From Cryptomeria japonica (taxonomy: Eukaryota; Streptophyta; Pinopsida; Cupressales; Cupressaceae): a stretch of 64,000 bases of DNA. A program made the position numbers and the translations under genes. The notes under the pieces are model-generated. The model was not told the DNA's origin, ran no database searches, and saw only the letters and a list, made by a program, of their open reading frames with translations. Below, piece after piece: positions 47,100 through 59,500 of this stretch (positions within the stretch are counted from its first letter, which is position 1; every line of letters begins with the position of its first letter). Location of the stretch: positions 521,110,185-521,174,184 of the forward strand of contig NC_081414.1 of NCBI RefSeq assembly GCF_030272615.1, given 5' to 3'.

Positions 47100-48003
47100 A
47101 GGGTTATTACATCATTCATCAGTCTCTAAATTATAGGGTCTAAAGAAGTAGAGGGTTGCGCATTCGGTATTTGTACATCTCTCTTCGATTTACCTGCACT
47201 GATCAAATCATCTTCCAATTCAACAAGTGTTTTAACATCACTTAGAGTTGCAACTCTTTGTCTATGAATCAAGAAACCTATCTTTGAGGGCATAGAATTT
47301 ACAAAAAACATTTCAAATTATCATCTGAGGGTTTCTGATTTGCAGGAATTTTATGAACAATTTTATCAAATTTAGCTACAAAATCTCTCATAGATTCTGG
47401 AATTTCTTTTTTTGACTGGGCTAATTGAGCCAAAAGAGAGTGCTCATCCTCTGCTACCTTGAACCTAGCTTCAAACCTAGTTTTTAAATCTTGCTAGTTT
47501 GTTATTACACTGTTCGACAAATGGTAAAAACAATCTGCAACTGCTTCAGTTAATGTTTGTACAAACAACCTTACTACAACATCTTCATGCTGAACAACTA
47601 TTATACCACATGCAACATTAAATGCATTCAAATTCTCATCAACTATGACTTTCCCATCACCACTAAATTTGGGCAAATGATCCCTCACTCCTTTAGGTAA
47701 GGTATTTAAATTCAGACCAAGGTTCAATGGACCTATCGTGGCCCCCCAAGGGTTATTTTTTGCCATTGAAATAATGATATTGAGAGGTGTTGGATTAATT
47801 ACACTGGGTAACGAAACACCATGCAAGGTTAGGGCTTGACAAACTGTAGATACAGGGAGTGAAGGGGATGGAGAAGGAGGTCTACTTTTTGCTCGTCTCT
47901 TAGGTGAAAAGGATGGCTGAAAATCTAGGTTTTGCAATTCTTGAAAAATAGAGTCAACTATTCTTTCACACCTCTGAGATCTAGTATATCTTCTTGGCTC
48001 CAA
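47100..48003 (-). pseudogene. gag: Gag of the giant element, broken
   Basis: Starts at an ATG at 48003, only about 105 bases after the primer site ('MEPRRYTRSQRCERIVDSIF'). The retrotransposon gag core follows ('LPKFSGDGKVIVDENLNAF', 'VVVRLFVQTLTEAVADCFY', then after a stop at 47494 'MRDFVAKFDKIVHKIPA'). The next piece is 47126-47311 ('IGFLIHRQRVATLSDVKTL'). No zinc knuckle was found downstream. Frames shift at about 47310 and 47100. Confidence 0.8.
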
Positions 48004-48107
48004 CCTATTTACAATGCAAAATTTTTTATGGCACTGAATAAACTCATAAAGATTGACAATCCAATTGTTTGTATCTTATAACCAGGGGACCAATCTTATT
48101 ATTCGAC

Positions 48108-48125
48108 TCCCCAACAGAATTGCCA
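48108..48125 (-). promoter_or_regulatory. Primer-binding site of the giant element
   Basis: On the minus strand, six bases after the 5' LTR end, the site reads TGGCAATTCTGTTGGGGA. From memory it fits an arginine-tRNA primer site of the Ogre/Tat kind with four differences, all of the C-to-T or G-to-A type. Confidence 0.65.
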
Positions 48126-48131
48126 AAAATC

Positions 48132-48992
48132 TATTGGTTAACAGATTTGCCTTTTCTTTATTTTTTATATATATTTAAAATAATGACTCATGTATACCCT
48201 TCATGAAAAATAAAATGCACCAAAAGTTGGGTGAACCAAGTTTTGGTTTACTCTCTGCATAAGAGTGCAACTCCTCGTAAGATGTTCAATAAACTTTATG
48301 CAGATTACTCAAGAAACAAACACACTTTTCACTAGAAATCGAGAAAGGCTTTCACATTCATTTGTCAACACAAAAGAACATTGCAAAAAAATTATTAATA
48401 AGTGTAATGCTCACAAAATTTACCTCTGCACATATTCATTCAATATAAAATTTGTTTCACCAAAAATACTCAAAGTAATAAAAATGTTGATCGATTCACG
48501 CTCATGCCTCGCAGGACAAGGGGGATCAGAGTCATTTAAACAAAGAGAATCAATGAATCCACAGACTAAGAAAAAGTTGGTAATGAAGAAAGCATATTTA
48601 GTGCATAAGCATGTATCCCAATAGAGATTGCTAATCTTTCAAACACACAGATTTGAAGATCGAACCTAAAATATTATTTTAATCAAATACCAAAACTATC
48701 TATACTGAAAATTCAAAGAAAAAATAAGTCTGTTCTTTTCAATACAATTTTTTTGGACCTTTAAAAAGACCTTATGAACCATATAAATAGCCGCTAGGCT
48801 ATGATAGTTTGTTACAAATAAAACCAGAGTTAAATGATTAACTCTATCCCAAAGTTAAAGAAGTTTAGTTTCTTAAAACTAAGAAGCAATAACTAAACAA
48901 GAAAACTAGCATGAACCATGAGCAACGAAGGCACGATCAGGTTCCAATAGATGACGTGGCTTCAACAAATCTATCTTGTGATGCAGGGGTAC
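48132..48992 (-). repeat. 5' LTR of the giant element, part 1 (inner end)
   Basis: Matches 37197-38080 of the other LTR. It carries the conserved plus-strand TATAAATAG at 48782-48790. The nested Copia element begins just right of it. Only the far C-terminal and downstream part of the LTR gene falls here. Confidence 0.9.
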
Positions 48993-48997
48993 TCCAT
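48993..48997. repeat. Decayed target-site duplication of the nested Copia
   Basis: TCCAT here and TCTGT at 56548-56552 flank the Copia. The empty site in the other LTR reads TTTGT at the same place. The three forms differ only by transitions, so they are one 5-bp duplication that has since mutated. Confidence 0.75.
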
Positions 48998-50564
48998 TAT
49001 TGGCATATGTGCAGATTATGATGACATGATGATATTGTATGCTGTCATTGATGTCAATATGCCGAAGAGTGAACTGGTATATTGAAGTAAGCAACTTGCA
49101 AGAGAAATGGTATGATGTTGTGAACCGGTATATGTGAAAAAGTGAAGTGGTATGTTTGTCCAAGTGAACCAGTATATGGAATGTGAACAGGTATATGTGA
49201 AAAAGTGAAGCGGTATGTCTATCCAAGTGAACCAGTATGTTGGAATGTGAACTGGTATATGGAATGTTTTGTATCAAGGTTTCATATGGTCTGACTACCG
49301 GTTGGTAGTCTTAGCTTCAGGGTTTCCGGTTGAAGTATTCCAAGCCTGTGTGATTCAATTGATGACATCATGTGATGACTTAGCATTCTGATGAAGAACA
49401 AATTGTGTTGCCACATCAACCTTGTGTGCGTGAAGGATCTTGCATGAAGGAGATTGATCCAATCTACCTCGGGAATGTATGAAGTCTCTATAAACGGTGG
49501 AGAACGCGTGATGGGTTATCAGCCTCCAAGAAGCGGTGAAGAATGAACATTGGAGAATGTCTTGAGATCTGTTCAAGACTATTGTAATCAATGCAATATG
49601 TTCAATGGTTAGGATTGAACCAACTAAATTGCTTAACCTAAATGTTTAGGGTTTAGGGTTTATGCTACTGACCTATCTATTTCCTATAAGGTCGATGTTT
49701 ATTTTCATGTTGAAGTTGTTGGTAAATGTTGTGTGTATATCTAAGTGCAGAGATACATGATTCTTGCCAGACCATATAAGATAATAGATACTTGCAAAGT
49801 GTGATTGTAGAAGGAAGGAACTAAAATGGATTTGCATTGGTATTGAAGTGCTATTACCAGATCATTGTAATACCTATTGACCTCTAACCACTTCAACAGT
49901 TACAAAATCCCTTAATAGGGTATCTTTAACCGACTTGTTATAAATCCTTTAACAGGGTGACTCAAAATTATTGAGTTCTTAAAATCCTCTAACAAGGTAA
50001 CCTTTAACAGGGTTTAACCCTTAACCAAGTATTTTAGCCATCCCTTAACTGGGTGATCCCTAGCAAGATCAGTTCCTAACAGAACCTATTGTAAAGTCTT
50101 TAACTGGACTAGGCTCCTAACAGAGCAGACTTCAAAAGGGTTCAAAGAATAGCTTGTGGGTATTCATCCTCACCGTGGTTTTTCCTAGTTGGGTTTCCAC
50201 ATGAAAAATATGTGTGTTATGTGTGATGCTTTTCATGTGATTCTTTGTTATTCTCTGTCAAGCAGTAAAGCATGTTGAACCAGTAAATCTTTACATTTCT
50301 GTTGATGTGTTACTAGTGTATGCATATGGGTGAAGTGGAAATATGATGTTAGATTGTGAGAAAAGCCAAGAGTTACCAGTTTATGTCTTTCAGATTCTTA
50401 CTATGTTTAACTGGTAGTAATCTGGTCTAGACCAGTGATATTGCTTGTCAGTCAAGTGTAGTGTTCTTAGTTAAACTGGTTCAAGGAAAAGTGTTTTTGT
50501 CAGTACTGATTCACCCCCCCCTCTTAGTACCAGTTGGTACTAACTATTCATCATTAATTCATCA
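48998..50564 (+). repeat. 5' LTR of the nested Copia
   Basis: Begins TATTGG where the other LTR has TGTTGG (a mutated end) and finishes in ...attcatca. Near the start (49060-49265) lie imperfect tandem units of the kind 'gtgaaccggtatatg' with 'gtgaaaaagtgaagcggt'. A TATA-like 'ctataaac' is at 49488-49495. At 49900-50130 many short blocks of the form 'ccctttaacagggt' occur, each a small palindrome. Confidence 0.93.
49488..49495 (+). promoter_or_regulatory. TATA box in Copia 5' LTR
   Basis: 'ctataaac' here and 'ctataaat' at the same place (about 55488) in the other LTR, followed by a conserved 'ggtggagaacgcgtgatggg'. A plausible promoter for the element RNA. Confidence 0.5.
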
Positions 50565-50566
50565 AT

Positions 50567-50578
50567 TGGTATCAGAGC
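50567..50578 (+). promoter_or_regulatory. Copia primer-binding site
   Basis: TGGTATCAGAGC, two bases after the LTR, complementary to the 3' end of initiator methionine tRNA, the common primer of plant Copia elements. Confidence 0.95.
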
Positions 50579-50635
50579 ATTCTCTAAGTCCTCTATGTTG
50601 TAAGCTTAACCGCTTGAGGTAAAGATCCTACTCTA

Positions 50636-51517
50636 ATGATGAAGAGGGAAGGTCCAAAGTTCAACAGAGACAACTTTAAAATATGGAAGGACAGAATGAA
50701 GATATACATTAGAAGTATGGGTGCTCAACACTGGAGCTATATTGAGAATGCTTATGTTATCCCTACCGATACTCTCACCGATGATCAAAAGAGAGAGATT
50801 CAAGAGAATGGGCAAGTCATGGAAGCACTAATCAATAGTTTATCTGACATTGAGTTTATTGATGTTCAAGATAAAGAGAATCCCAAAGAAGTATGGGATG
50901 CCCTTGAGAATATCTATGGCGGTGATGAGCATGTGAAACAAGCTAAGGAAGAAAGCCTTAGGGGAAAGTTTGAAGACATGCGCATGGTTGAAGGAGAGAC
51001 CATTCAACAATATGGAATAAGAATCAAAACTGTTGTTGGAGATATCAAGAGTGCGGGTAGTAAAATGGAAGATTCCATTGTTGTTAGCAAAGTTTTGAGA
51101 TCCTTATTACCGGTCTATGCAATAAGGGTTGTTGCTATTCAGGAGTTGAGGTCTGTAGACAAGACAAAGGTGTCCCTAGACTCCATCATTGCAAAGTTAA
51201 CAACTTATGAGCTAAATAATTATGATGGCAGTATTCAGAAGATTGAATCAGCCTTCAGAGCATCTACTACACCATCTAGAAAAGGCAAAGAAGCTAGTAC
51301 TAGTGGTGAACCAAGACAAAGTAGAGAAATGGATGATGCGGAGATCCTGATGGAATTTGAATCTCTTCTTGCTAAGAGACTTCCCAAGGGAACCGGTAAA
51401 TACAGAGGTAAGCTTCCTTTAAAATGCTTTTCTTGTAACCGGATAGGACACATTGTTGTAAACTGCCCTAATGGTGACAACAAGGACAAACCAAAGAGGT
51501 TCAAGAAGTTCAAATGA
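50636..51517 (+). CDS. gag: Copia Gag, 293 aa
   Basis: Forms the virus-like particle. It opens with the usual Copia gag pattern ('NFKIWKDRMKIYIRSMG'), has the 'PKEVWDALENIYGG' block and 'LLPVYAIRVVAIQEL', and near residues 264-277 a CCHC zinc knuckle (CFSCNRIGHIVVNC). The ATG at 50636 lies 58 bases after the primer site and is the first in frame. It ends in TGA at 51515, where the frame continues into protease text, so in the ancestor it was the front of one gag-pol polyprotein. This is the only undamaged ORF of the element. Confidence 0.9.
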   Translation: MMKREGPKFNRDNFKIWKDRMKIYIRSMGAQHWSYIENAYVIPTDTLTDDQKREIQENGQVMEALINSLSDIEFIDVQDKENPKEVWDALENIYGGDEHVKQAKEESLRGKFEDMRMVEGETIQQYGIRIKTVVGDIKSAGSKMEDSIVVSKVLRSLLPVYAIRVVAIQELRSVDKTKVSLDSIIAKLTTYELNNYDGSIQKIESAFRASTTPSRKGKEASTSGEPRQSREMDDAEILMEFESLLAKRLPKGTGKYRGKLPLKCFSCNRIGHIVVNCPNGDNKDKPKRFKKFK

Positions 51518-54500
51518 GGAAATCAGAGAAACTATTTTTTAGCAGTTGATGAAGGTGTCACTGATGAGGAATCAGAAGATGAATAAAATGAAGATATTAT
51601 GTTTGTAGTAGTCAAGGAAGATGTGTCAGACAAGAAGGCTCTTGTCTCCTACTTTGATAATTCCAATGAGTGGATTATTGACAGTGGTTGTTCTCACCAT
51701 ATGACTAGTGACCGGAGTAAGTTTCTATCTCTGGAAGAGTATGATGGTGGTGTGGTTCATTCTGGTAATGATGCACCATGTATGGTAAAAGGCAGAGGGT
51801 CCATCTCTCTAAATGGAAGAAGCAGTGCTAACAATGTGTATTGGGTAGAAGGTCTCAGACACAACCTTTTAAGTGTTGCTCAACTGAATGATAATGGACT
51901 CACTCTGAAATTCAGAAATGGAGTGTGCAAAATCAAAGGAAAGAATGGTGAAGTGATGGCTACCGGTATGTAGACCAAAGGTAACCTATTTCAGCTAAAT
52001 GATAATGTCATTACATGTCTAATGGCTAAGTTTGAGGATAGCTGGATATGGCATAGGAGACTCTGCCATGTAAACTTTGATAATATTATGAAGGCCAGTA
52101 AGATCAAGGTAGTTAGAGGATTGCCTATGCTGAGAAAATCAAAGATTCCTTTGTGCAGAGAGTGTCAACTGGGGAAAATGTCTTCCTCAACCTTCAAAGG
52201 TAAACCTTTCACTGCAGACAATTTACTTGATCTTGTGCATACTGATTTGTGTGGTCCTATGAAAACTAGGAGTGTGCAAGGAGATAGGTATTTTATGATT
52301 CTTACTGATGATTGCTCAAGAATGATCTGGGTCACATTCTTGAAGGACAAATCTGAAGCTTTTGGAAAGTTCAAAGCCTTCAGAGAACTGGTAGAAAAAG
52401 AAAGCAGTAAGAGGATTAAGTGCTTAAGAACTGATCAAGGAGGAGAATACACTTCCAGTGAATTCAACAAATACTATGAAGAGAATGGCATCAAGAGGCA
52501 ACTGTCTACCCCCCAGACTCCATAGAAAAATGGCCTAGTAGAAAGGAACAACCAGAATGTGGTTGAAGCAGCTAGAACTATGTTGATCCAAGGGAAGGTT
52601 GCTCACACCTTTTGGAGAGAAGCAGTGAGCACTGCAGTCTACACAATGAATTGAGTACTCATAAAAAAGGGTAAGGATAAAACACCTTATGAGTATTGGA
52701 CTGGTAAGACACTAGTGGTAAGCTAATTTAGAGTGTTTGGTAGCAAATGTTATATCAAGAGGAGTGAACATCAGAGCAAGTTTGATGCTAAATGTGATGA
52801 GGGAATATACCTAGGGTATTTCACAAAGAGAAAAGCTCTCAAATGCTTCAACAATAGGACTCAGAGAATTGTTGAAAGCATCAATGTTAGAGTTGATGAA
52901 ACCTCTGAGAAATCTGAGGAAACCCACAGTGAGCAAGTAGGAGATGAACTGGTAGTAACCTTTTGGGAACCAACTACAAAATAGCCTAGCACCAATAACA
53001 AAGCTCCTACACTGGTAGATGTTGATGCTAATGAAGATGATGATGAAGAAGAAAAGCAAGAGGAAACAACCAAGATCATTCCTAGGTATGTAAAGCTGAA
53101 TCATGGTCCAAAGCAGATCATAGGAGAAAAGGATGCAAGAATTCTTACAAGAAGAAAGGTCAGAGAAAACTCTTGCACGATCTCTGAATTTGAGCCTAAA
53201 ACATTCAGAGGCACATAAAGATGAAGATTGGATCAAGGCAATGGAAGAGGAACTTGACCAGATAGAAAAGAATGGTACATGGTCTTTGGTACCTAGACCG
53301 GAGCATAAAAATGTCATTGGCACCAAATGGTTTTCAGAAATAAGATGAATGAAGATGGTTCAATGGTTAGAAATAAAGCCAGGTTGGTGTGTAAATGATA
53401 TGCTGAAGAAGAAGGAGAAGACTATGGAGAAACCTTTGCTCTAGTAGCCAGATTGGAAGGAGTTCATATGCTTCTTGCATATGCAGCATTCAAGGGATTC
53501 AAAGTATATCAAATGGATATAAAATATGCATTCCTGAATGGAATACTAGAAGAGGAGGTGTATATAGAGCAACCAGATGGGTTTTCCCTATAAGAAGACA
53601 GTGACATGGTGTGTAGGCTACATAAAGCCTTGTATGGACCAAAGTAGACACCTAGAGCATGGTATGAACATTTGCACTCCCATCTTGTGAAGATTGGATT
53701 TGAGAGAACAAGTGAGGATATTAATATCTACCTAAAGTCAAAAGGAGATCAGATTTTGATCTGTGAGGTATTTTTTGATGGCATAATCTTTGGAGGAGAT
53801 GAAAAGATGAGTCATGATTTTGCAGATGAGATGAAAAAGGAGTTTGAGATGTCACTTATAGGGGAGATTAAGTTCTTCATTGGACTATAAATTCAACAAA
53901 TGAAAGATGGAATCTTTATCACTCAGTCCAAATATGTCAAAGAGGTGTTGAAGACCTTTGGCATGGAAGACAGCAAATCGGTTGGTACATCGATGGTGAC
54001 CAGTTGTAAACTATCAAAGGAGGATGACTTAGGGTTGGTAAATGAGAAGGAATATCGATCAATGATTGGTAAATTGCACTATGTAGTACATAGCAGACTA
54101 AACATTGCACATGCAGTGGGCATTACTACATGGTTCCATAAAAGCCAAAGAGAATCCCACTTGGTAGCAGTCAAGTAGATTTTGAGATATCTAAAGGGAA
54201 CTATTGACTATGGATTATGGTATCCATACAGTAATGATTTCAACCTGAAAGTGTTTATAGATGCTGACTGGGCTGGTAATGTGGATGACCGGAAGAGCAA
54301 AACCAATGGTGCATTCTTTCTTGGTGGCAGACTAGTCTCATGGATGAGTAAGAAGCAGAGTTGTATCTCTCAGTCTACAGCAGAAGCGGAGTATGCTGCA
54401 GCATTTATGAACTGCACCCAGACAATCTGGATGAAGCATGTATTAAATGGCTTCAAAGTTCTGTATCTGAATCGATAAGTATATTTTGTGACAACACAAG

Positions 54501-54723
54501 TACGATTAACATCTCGAAGAATCTGGTTTTACATTCTAGAACCAAGAACTTTGAGCTTAGGTATCATTTCTTAAGGGAAAAGGTTCAGAACAAAGAAGTT
54601 GTACTGGAACATGTCTCCAATAAGGAGTAGTTAGCAGACATATTTACCAAGCCTCTACCGAAGGCTACCTTTACCTATTTGAGAGGCAAATTAGGGGTGT
54701 TGCCCCTTCAAGAGGTGAACTAA
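51518..54723 (+). pseudogene. pol: Copia Pol: protease, integrase, RT, RNase H, broken
   Basis: Protease: 'WIIDSGCSHHMTSD' at about 51671. Integrase: pre-integrase zinc site ('WHRRLCHVNF' with 'CRECQLGK', 52048-52170), core with 'LVHTDLCGP', 'RTDQGGEYTSSEF' and 'GLVERNN' (the D, D and E residues) to about 52600. Then the C-terminal 'FGSKCYIKR' part. RT: 'WIKAMEEELDQIEKNGTW' (53229) to 'GEIKFFIGL'; the catalytic box at 53771-53782 reads FFDG where Copia has YVDD, so the second aspartate is lost. RNase H: 'KVFIDADWAGNVDDRKS' and 'STAEAEYAA', ending 'LADIFTKPLP'. Stops at 51515, about 51584, 51971, 52523, 52652, 52724, 52982, 53592, 53645 and 54176, with frameshifts near 53205, 53345 and 54475. 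Confidence 0.92.
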
Positions 54724-54980
54724 AGGTGTGTGCTCCACATCAATCAGGACTTACATTGATATATCTTTTTTCAGGATTGGTGTGTTGGAGGATGCTACTC
54801 CTTAGGGGGAACAACATAGTAGAACATAGATGTATCTGCCTTCACTTTGACACTATTGTCAAAGGGGTAGAAGATGTGAAGCAGAGAAGATATATGTAGT
54901 GTTGGGGGAGAAGATGTGAAGCGGAGAGATATCTTTCTATATTACTTTTGTATATTGTCATTAATGCCAAAGGGGGAGAT
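54724..54980 (+). promoter_or_regulatory. Copia 3' region with polypurine tract
   Basis: Noncoding sequence after pol, with a 'gaagatgtgaagc' phrase duplicated at about 54869 and 54909. It ends in the polypurine tract AAAGGGGGAGAT at 54969-54980, directly before the LTR start TGTTGG. Confidence 0.85.
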
Positions 54981-56547
54981 TGTTGGCATATGTGCAGAGT
55001 ATGATGACATGATGATATTGTATGTTGTCATTGATGTCAATATGCTGAAGAGTGAACCAGTATATTGAAGTAAGCAACTTGCAAGAGAACTGGTATGATG
55101 TTGTGAATTGGTGTATGTGAAAAAGTGAAGCGGTATGTTGGAATGTGAATGAGTATATGTGAAAAAGTGAAGCGGTATGTCTGTCCAAGTGAACCGGTAT
55201 GTTAGAATGTGAACCAGTATATGGAATGAGAACTGGTATATGGAATGTAAACTGGTATATGGAATGTTTTGTATCAAGGTTTCATATGGTATGACTACTG
55301 GTTGGTAGTCTTAGCTTTAGGGTTTCTGGTTGAAGTATTCCAAGCTTGTTTGATTCAATCGATGACATTGTGTGATGAGTTAGGATTGTAATGAAGAATA
55401 GATTGTGTTGTCACATTAGCCTTGTACGCGTGAAGGATCTTGCATGAAGGAGATTGATCCTATCTACCTCGGGAATATGCAGTCTCTATAAATGGTGGAG
55501 AACGCGTGATGGGTTATCAACCTCCAAGAAGCGATGAAGAACAACGTTGGAGAACGTCTTGAGATCTGTTCAAGACTGTTGTAATCAATGCAATATGTTC
55601 AACAGTTAGGATTGAACCGACTAAATTTATGAACCTAAATGTTTAGGGTTTAGGGTTTATGCTACTGACCTATCTATTTCCTATAAGGTTGATGTTGATT
55701 TTCATGTTAAGGTTGTTGGTAAATGTTGTGTGTGTATCTAAGTGCAGAGATACATGATTCTTACCAGACCAGATAAGAGAATAGATACCTATAGAGTGTG
55801 ATTGTAGAAGGAAGGAACTAAAGTGGATCTGCATTGCCATTGAAGTGTTGTTACCAGATCATTGTAATCCCTGTTGACCTCTAACCACTTCAATAGTTGG
55901 AAAATCCCTTAACAGGGTAGCTTTAACCAGCTTGCTGAAAATCCTTTAATAGGGTGACTCAAAATCATTGAGCTCTTAAAATCCTCTAACAAGGTAACCT
56001 TTAACAGGGTTTAACCCTTAACCGGGTATTTTAGCCATCCCTTAACCAGGTGATCCCTAGTAGGATCGGTTCCTAACATAACCTATTGTAAAGTTTTTAA
56101 TTGGACTAGGCTCCTAACATAGCGGACTTCAAAAGGGTTCAAAGAATAGCTTGTGGGTATTCATCCTCATCATGGTTTTTCCCAGTTGGGTTTCCACGTG
56201 AAAAATATGTGTGTTATGTGTGATGCTTTTTTATTCTCTATCAAGTGGTAAAGCATGTTGAATGAGTAAGTCTACATTTTTGTTGATGTGTTACTAGTGT
56301 ATGCATATGGGTGAAGTGGAAATATGATGTTAGATTGTGAGGAAGCCAAGAGTTACCGGTTTATGTCTTTCACATTCTTACTGTGTTTAACTGGTAGTAA
56401 TTTGGTTTAGATTGGTGATATTGCTTGCCAGTCAAGTGCAGTGTTCTTAGTCAAACCGGTTCAAGGAAAAGTGTTTTTGTCAGTACCAATTCACCCCCGC
56501 CCCCTCTCGGTATCGGTTAGTACTAACTGTTCATTATTGATTCATCA
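54981..56547 (+). repeat. 3' LTR of the nested Copia
   Basis: Intact TGTTGG...CA ends, the same length as its partner. The tandem units near the start (55075-55262) are arranged differently from those of the 5' LTR, with an extra 'actggtatatggaatg' unit, although total length is equal. Its outer end abuts the LTR gene of the giant element at 56548. Confidence 0.93.
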
Positions 56548-59500
56548 TCTGTAAGTTCCGCCATTCCAGGTGAGCTATTGAGAAGTTCAAAATGATTATG
56601 TAATGTGGGAGGCCTATATGTAAGATCCATTGCTTCCACAATTCTTTCTTTTTGCCTACTTGTAGGACTTTACCCTTATGCATCTCCAAATGATCAAAGT
56701 AGACAACCAACATAGACTTAATTCTTGTGACCTTTGAGAAGTCCTCAATTGTCAAGGACTTTGCCTCCTGAATCTGTTGTATTCAATGTTTGAAAGCTTG
56801 AATCAACTATGATGAATCCTACAGTGTTAGCTTATCCTCTCTTAGAAGTTGAAGGTCTATGCATTTCATATCTTTTTGCATAGTGTCAGTCTATTCCTTC
56901 AATTCTTTTAATATCTTGAGGATTTCCTCATGTCCTTCTTGAATTATTGAGTTCCTCCACTCAATGTTTTCTTTGCAAACAAAGAGTATGTTATCATCAA
57001 GTCCATGAAGCATCCTCTCAGCAAGGAAGTTCATCACCCCATATCTCTGTGTATCTCTCATTTGCCTTAACACAACTAGTAATTTACTTTTCTCTTCCTC
57101 CCAAGCAACTATCTCTATTTCTAACTCTTTCCCAATAGATTCTGCATTCTCAAACACTTTGAACAATTCAAAAATGTAACTTGTTCCCTGATGTGGGATT
57201 GATTCGAGCCATTCACTAAAGACATCTGTAACCATTCATCTCCTTTGAACCTGATCAAGTAACTTTTGATTCAAAGGCGATTTTGGATCAAATGATAAAG
57301 AAACTTGGGAAAGAGGTTGGGGATTTGGATTCTGGATAGCATTGATATATTGAGCCATCTATATTATAATCTGCTTCATCTCATTTTTATCTTTCTCATC
57401 CTTCCAAGTCCTCCTAAGAATCCTTTTAGTTGAAGATTCCAAGTGTTTAACATTAGTAGCCCAAGAAGTTGCCCCTAGATCGATCTTTTCAATGATAAAG
57501 TCTTTGTCAGTAACATTCTTGACCTCCTTATCTGTCGGGGGTATAGCTACCTCTACAACCCAATGTCCCATTTTCTCATCCACATCGCTCATGGTTTCTT
57601 TTTTGAGTCTTTTGGACTTTGAAGTCCTTCATAGGAATTTGCTAACCATATCCTCCATTGGGATTGAAATAGGAATTACATTCCTCTTTTTAGTAAGTAA
57701 GGCACTTAGCCTTTTAGGAGCGGTGGATGTTTCCTTTGGTAATGGTGATTGTTGATTAATGGTGAAAACAACCATGGCATTCCCAAAATCTTAGGGGCTG
57801 ATATTGCATTTGGGTATCCATTGCTTCTTGAGTTTCCTCCTCAGAATCTAAGTCCACTATCAGTGAACTTGCGAGGGTTTTCTAGTTACTTTTCCTACTA
57901 TGTAATTTGGTAACACGGGTGAAAGGTGAACCCACAGAAGACTCTCCTAGACTTTCATTTTTAGCCTTCTCCATCCTTTGTTTCCTTTCACTTGCAATAT
58001 CAATAGAAACATTAGAAGAAGGAAGATATGTTTAGGAAGCAGCATGAGTTCCACCAACTTTCTTATCCTTAGGTGCAGGAGTAGGCTTTTGTTTGAAACG
58101 ATGATCTTTCAACCATTTCTCTATTCTTCTGATTACATTAAAGGTTCTAGTCTGAATGCTATTGTCCCCTTTCCTACTCCAATCAATTTCTGGGATAGGA
58201 TGTCCCTGTATCTTCTCATCAAACTTGGGGTCAACTACTTCTTCATCTCCATCTTCTTGCACCCCAAAAACATTCATGGATAATCCCATTGTGACAATTT
58301 TTTGAATCGTGAACCTTGACCACAGCCTTCTTCGGACTTTGAACTCATCAGCACAGTTCTCCCAATAATCCTCCAATTCAGGTTCATGCTGGAAATCACT
58401 ATCAACTTCTAAAAACTCTCTAGCAAATGCCCGACTATCAAATTTGTATCTGGCAACATATAATTGCAACTTGAACCTTTTGAACTCAAGTTCAAGGTTC
58501 AATGCGTCTGAAATAGACGCACAACTATAGTGACCAAGTGTTGCAGGAAATACCACCTCAGACTTTCCTCCACTCTTTTTGTCAATGTATGCTAGTTGAT
58601 GACAGACTTGAATTAAAACATAACTATCCAACACAAACTGGGGTAACTTGAAACGATCACCTTGAAAACTGTCAACTTGAATATAAGTGAACTGAGGGAA
58701 TTGGATAAAATAACTACCATAAATGCTGATGGTTTCCATGGCATCCATTGTCAACCTCTTGTTTGTGTTTCCCTGCAACTTGTAAACCAATCTCCCTACA
58801 AAAATGTCATTCCATCTCATAAAATTCTTTGCATATCTATGTTCCTTCAGGTTAGGATAATACACATACACCTTTATTCCACCAATCCAGGGTTCATGAT
58901 GTAGTCCATTCCAATCCGGGGTACATGTAAGCATATGAAACAAATATGATGACATAAAGAAACCACTCATTCTTGAAAACCTGTTCAAACTCTCATATAA
59001 TCTTTCTACAATTACCTACCCCTAATCTAGGTAGGCACTCCCATTCATCATGACTTGGATATAGAAGTACATCCAATCTTCCCAGTAGAAGGCATGGCGA
59101 TTCCCTTTTAACCTATTCAATAGAATGACAATTACCGCACCTCTGCTATGAAGTTTTCTCTAGTAAGCAGCCTTGGCAACTTGGACCCACCTTTTTGAAT
59201 CTTCAGTAACAAATTCCTGGAAATCACACTTTTATAAGTGCTCTTCTTCTCAGAAAAGAATGAGTATGATGTTCTAATAGTCCAGTCCTCATATGGCTCT
59301 TTATGGGGCATACCCATGGTTGCCGTCATGGTCTCTCTGTCAATTTTTAACAGCACTTCGTCATTGACGTTCCTGATACATCTGTGCTTCGCATCATAGC
59401 TTTTCATACATTCCAGTACTAACTCCAAGAATGGTGCAGCAATGGGAAATGCGGCGGCCTCAATCAAACCACTCTTCACTATTCTCTCCATCATTAAATT

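Larger units (their letters stand above)
48998..56547 (+). mobile_element. Ty1/Copia element, complete structure, mutated genes
   Basis: LTRs of exactly 1567 bp each (48998-50564 and 54981-56547), an initiator-Met-type primer site, gag-protease-integrase-RT-RNase H order, and a polypurine tract before the 3' LTR. It was inserted into the 5' LTR of the giant Gypsy element in opposite orientation, and its uninterrupted counterpart is at about 38078 in the other LTR. Gag is intact; pol has at least nine in-frame stops and frameshifts. The LTRs differ by roughly 10% in a 225-bp sample, so the insertion is nearly as old as its host. Confidence 0.93.

Noticed and set aside
52811-53326. 171-codon frame, minus
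   Set aside because: Shadow of the Copia pol reading frame on the opposite strand.
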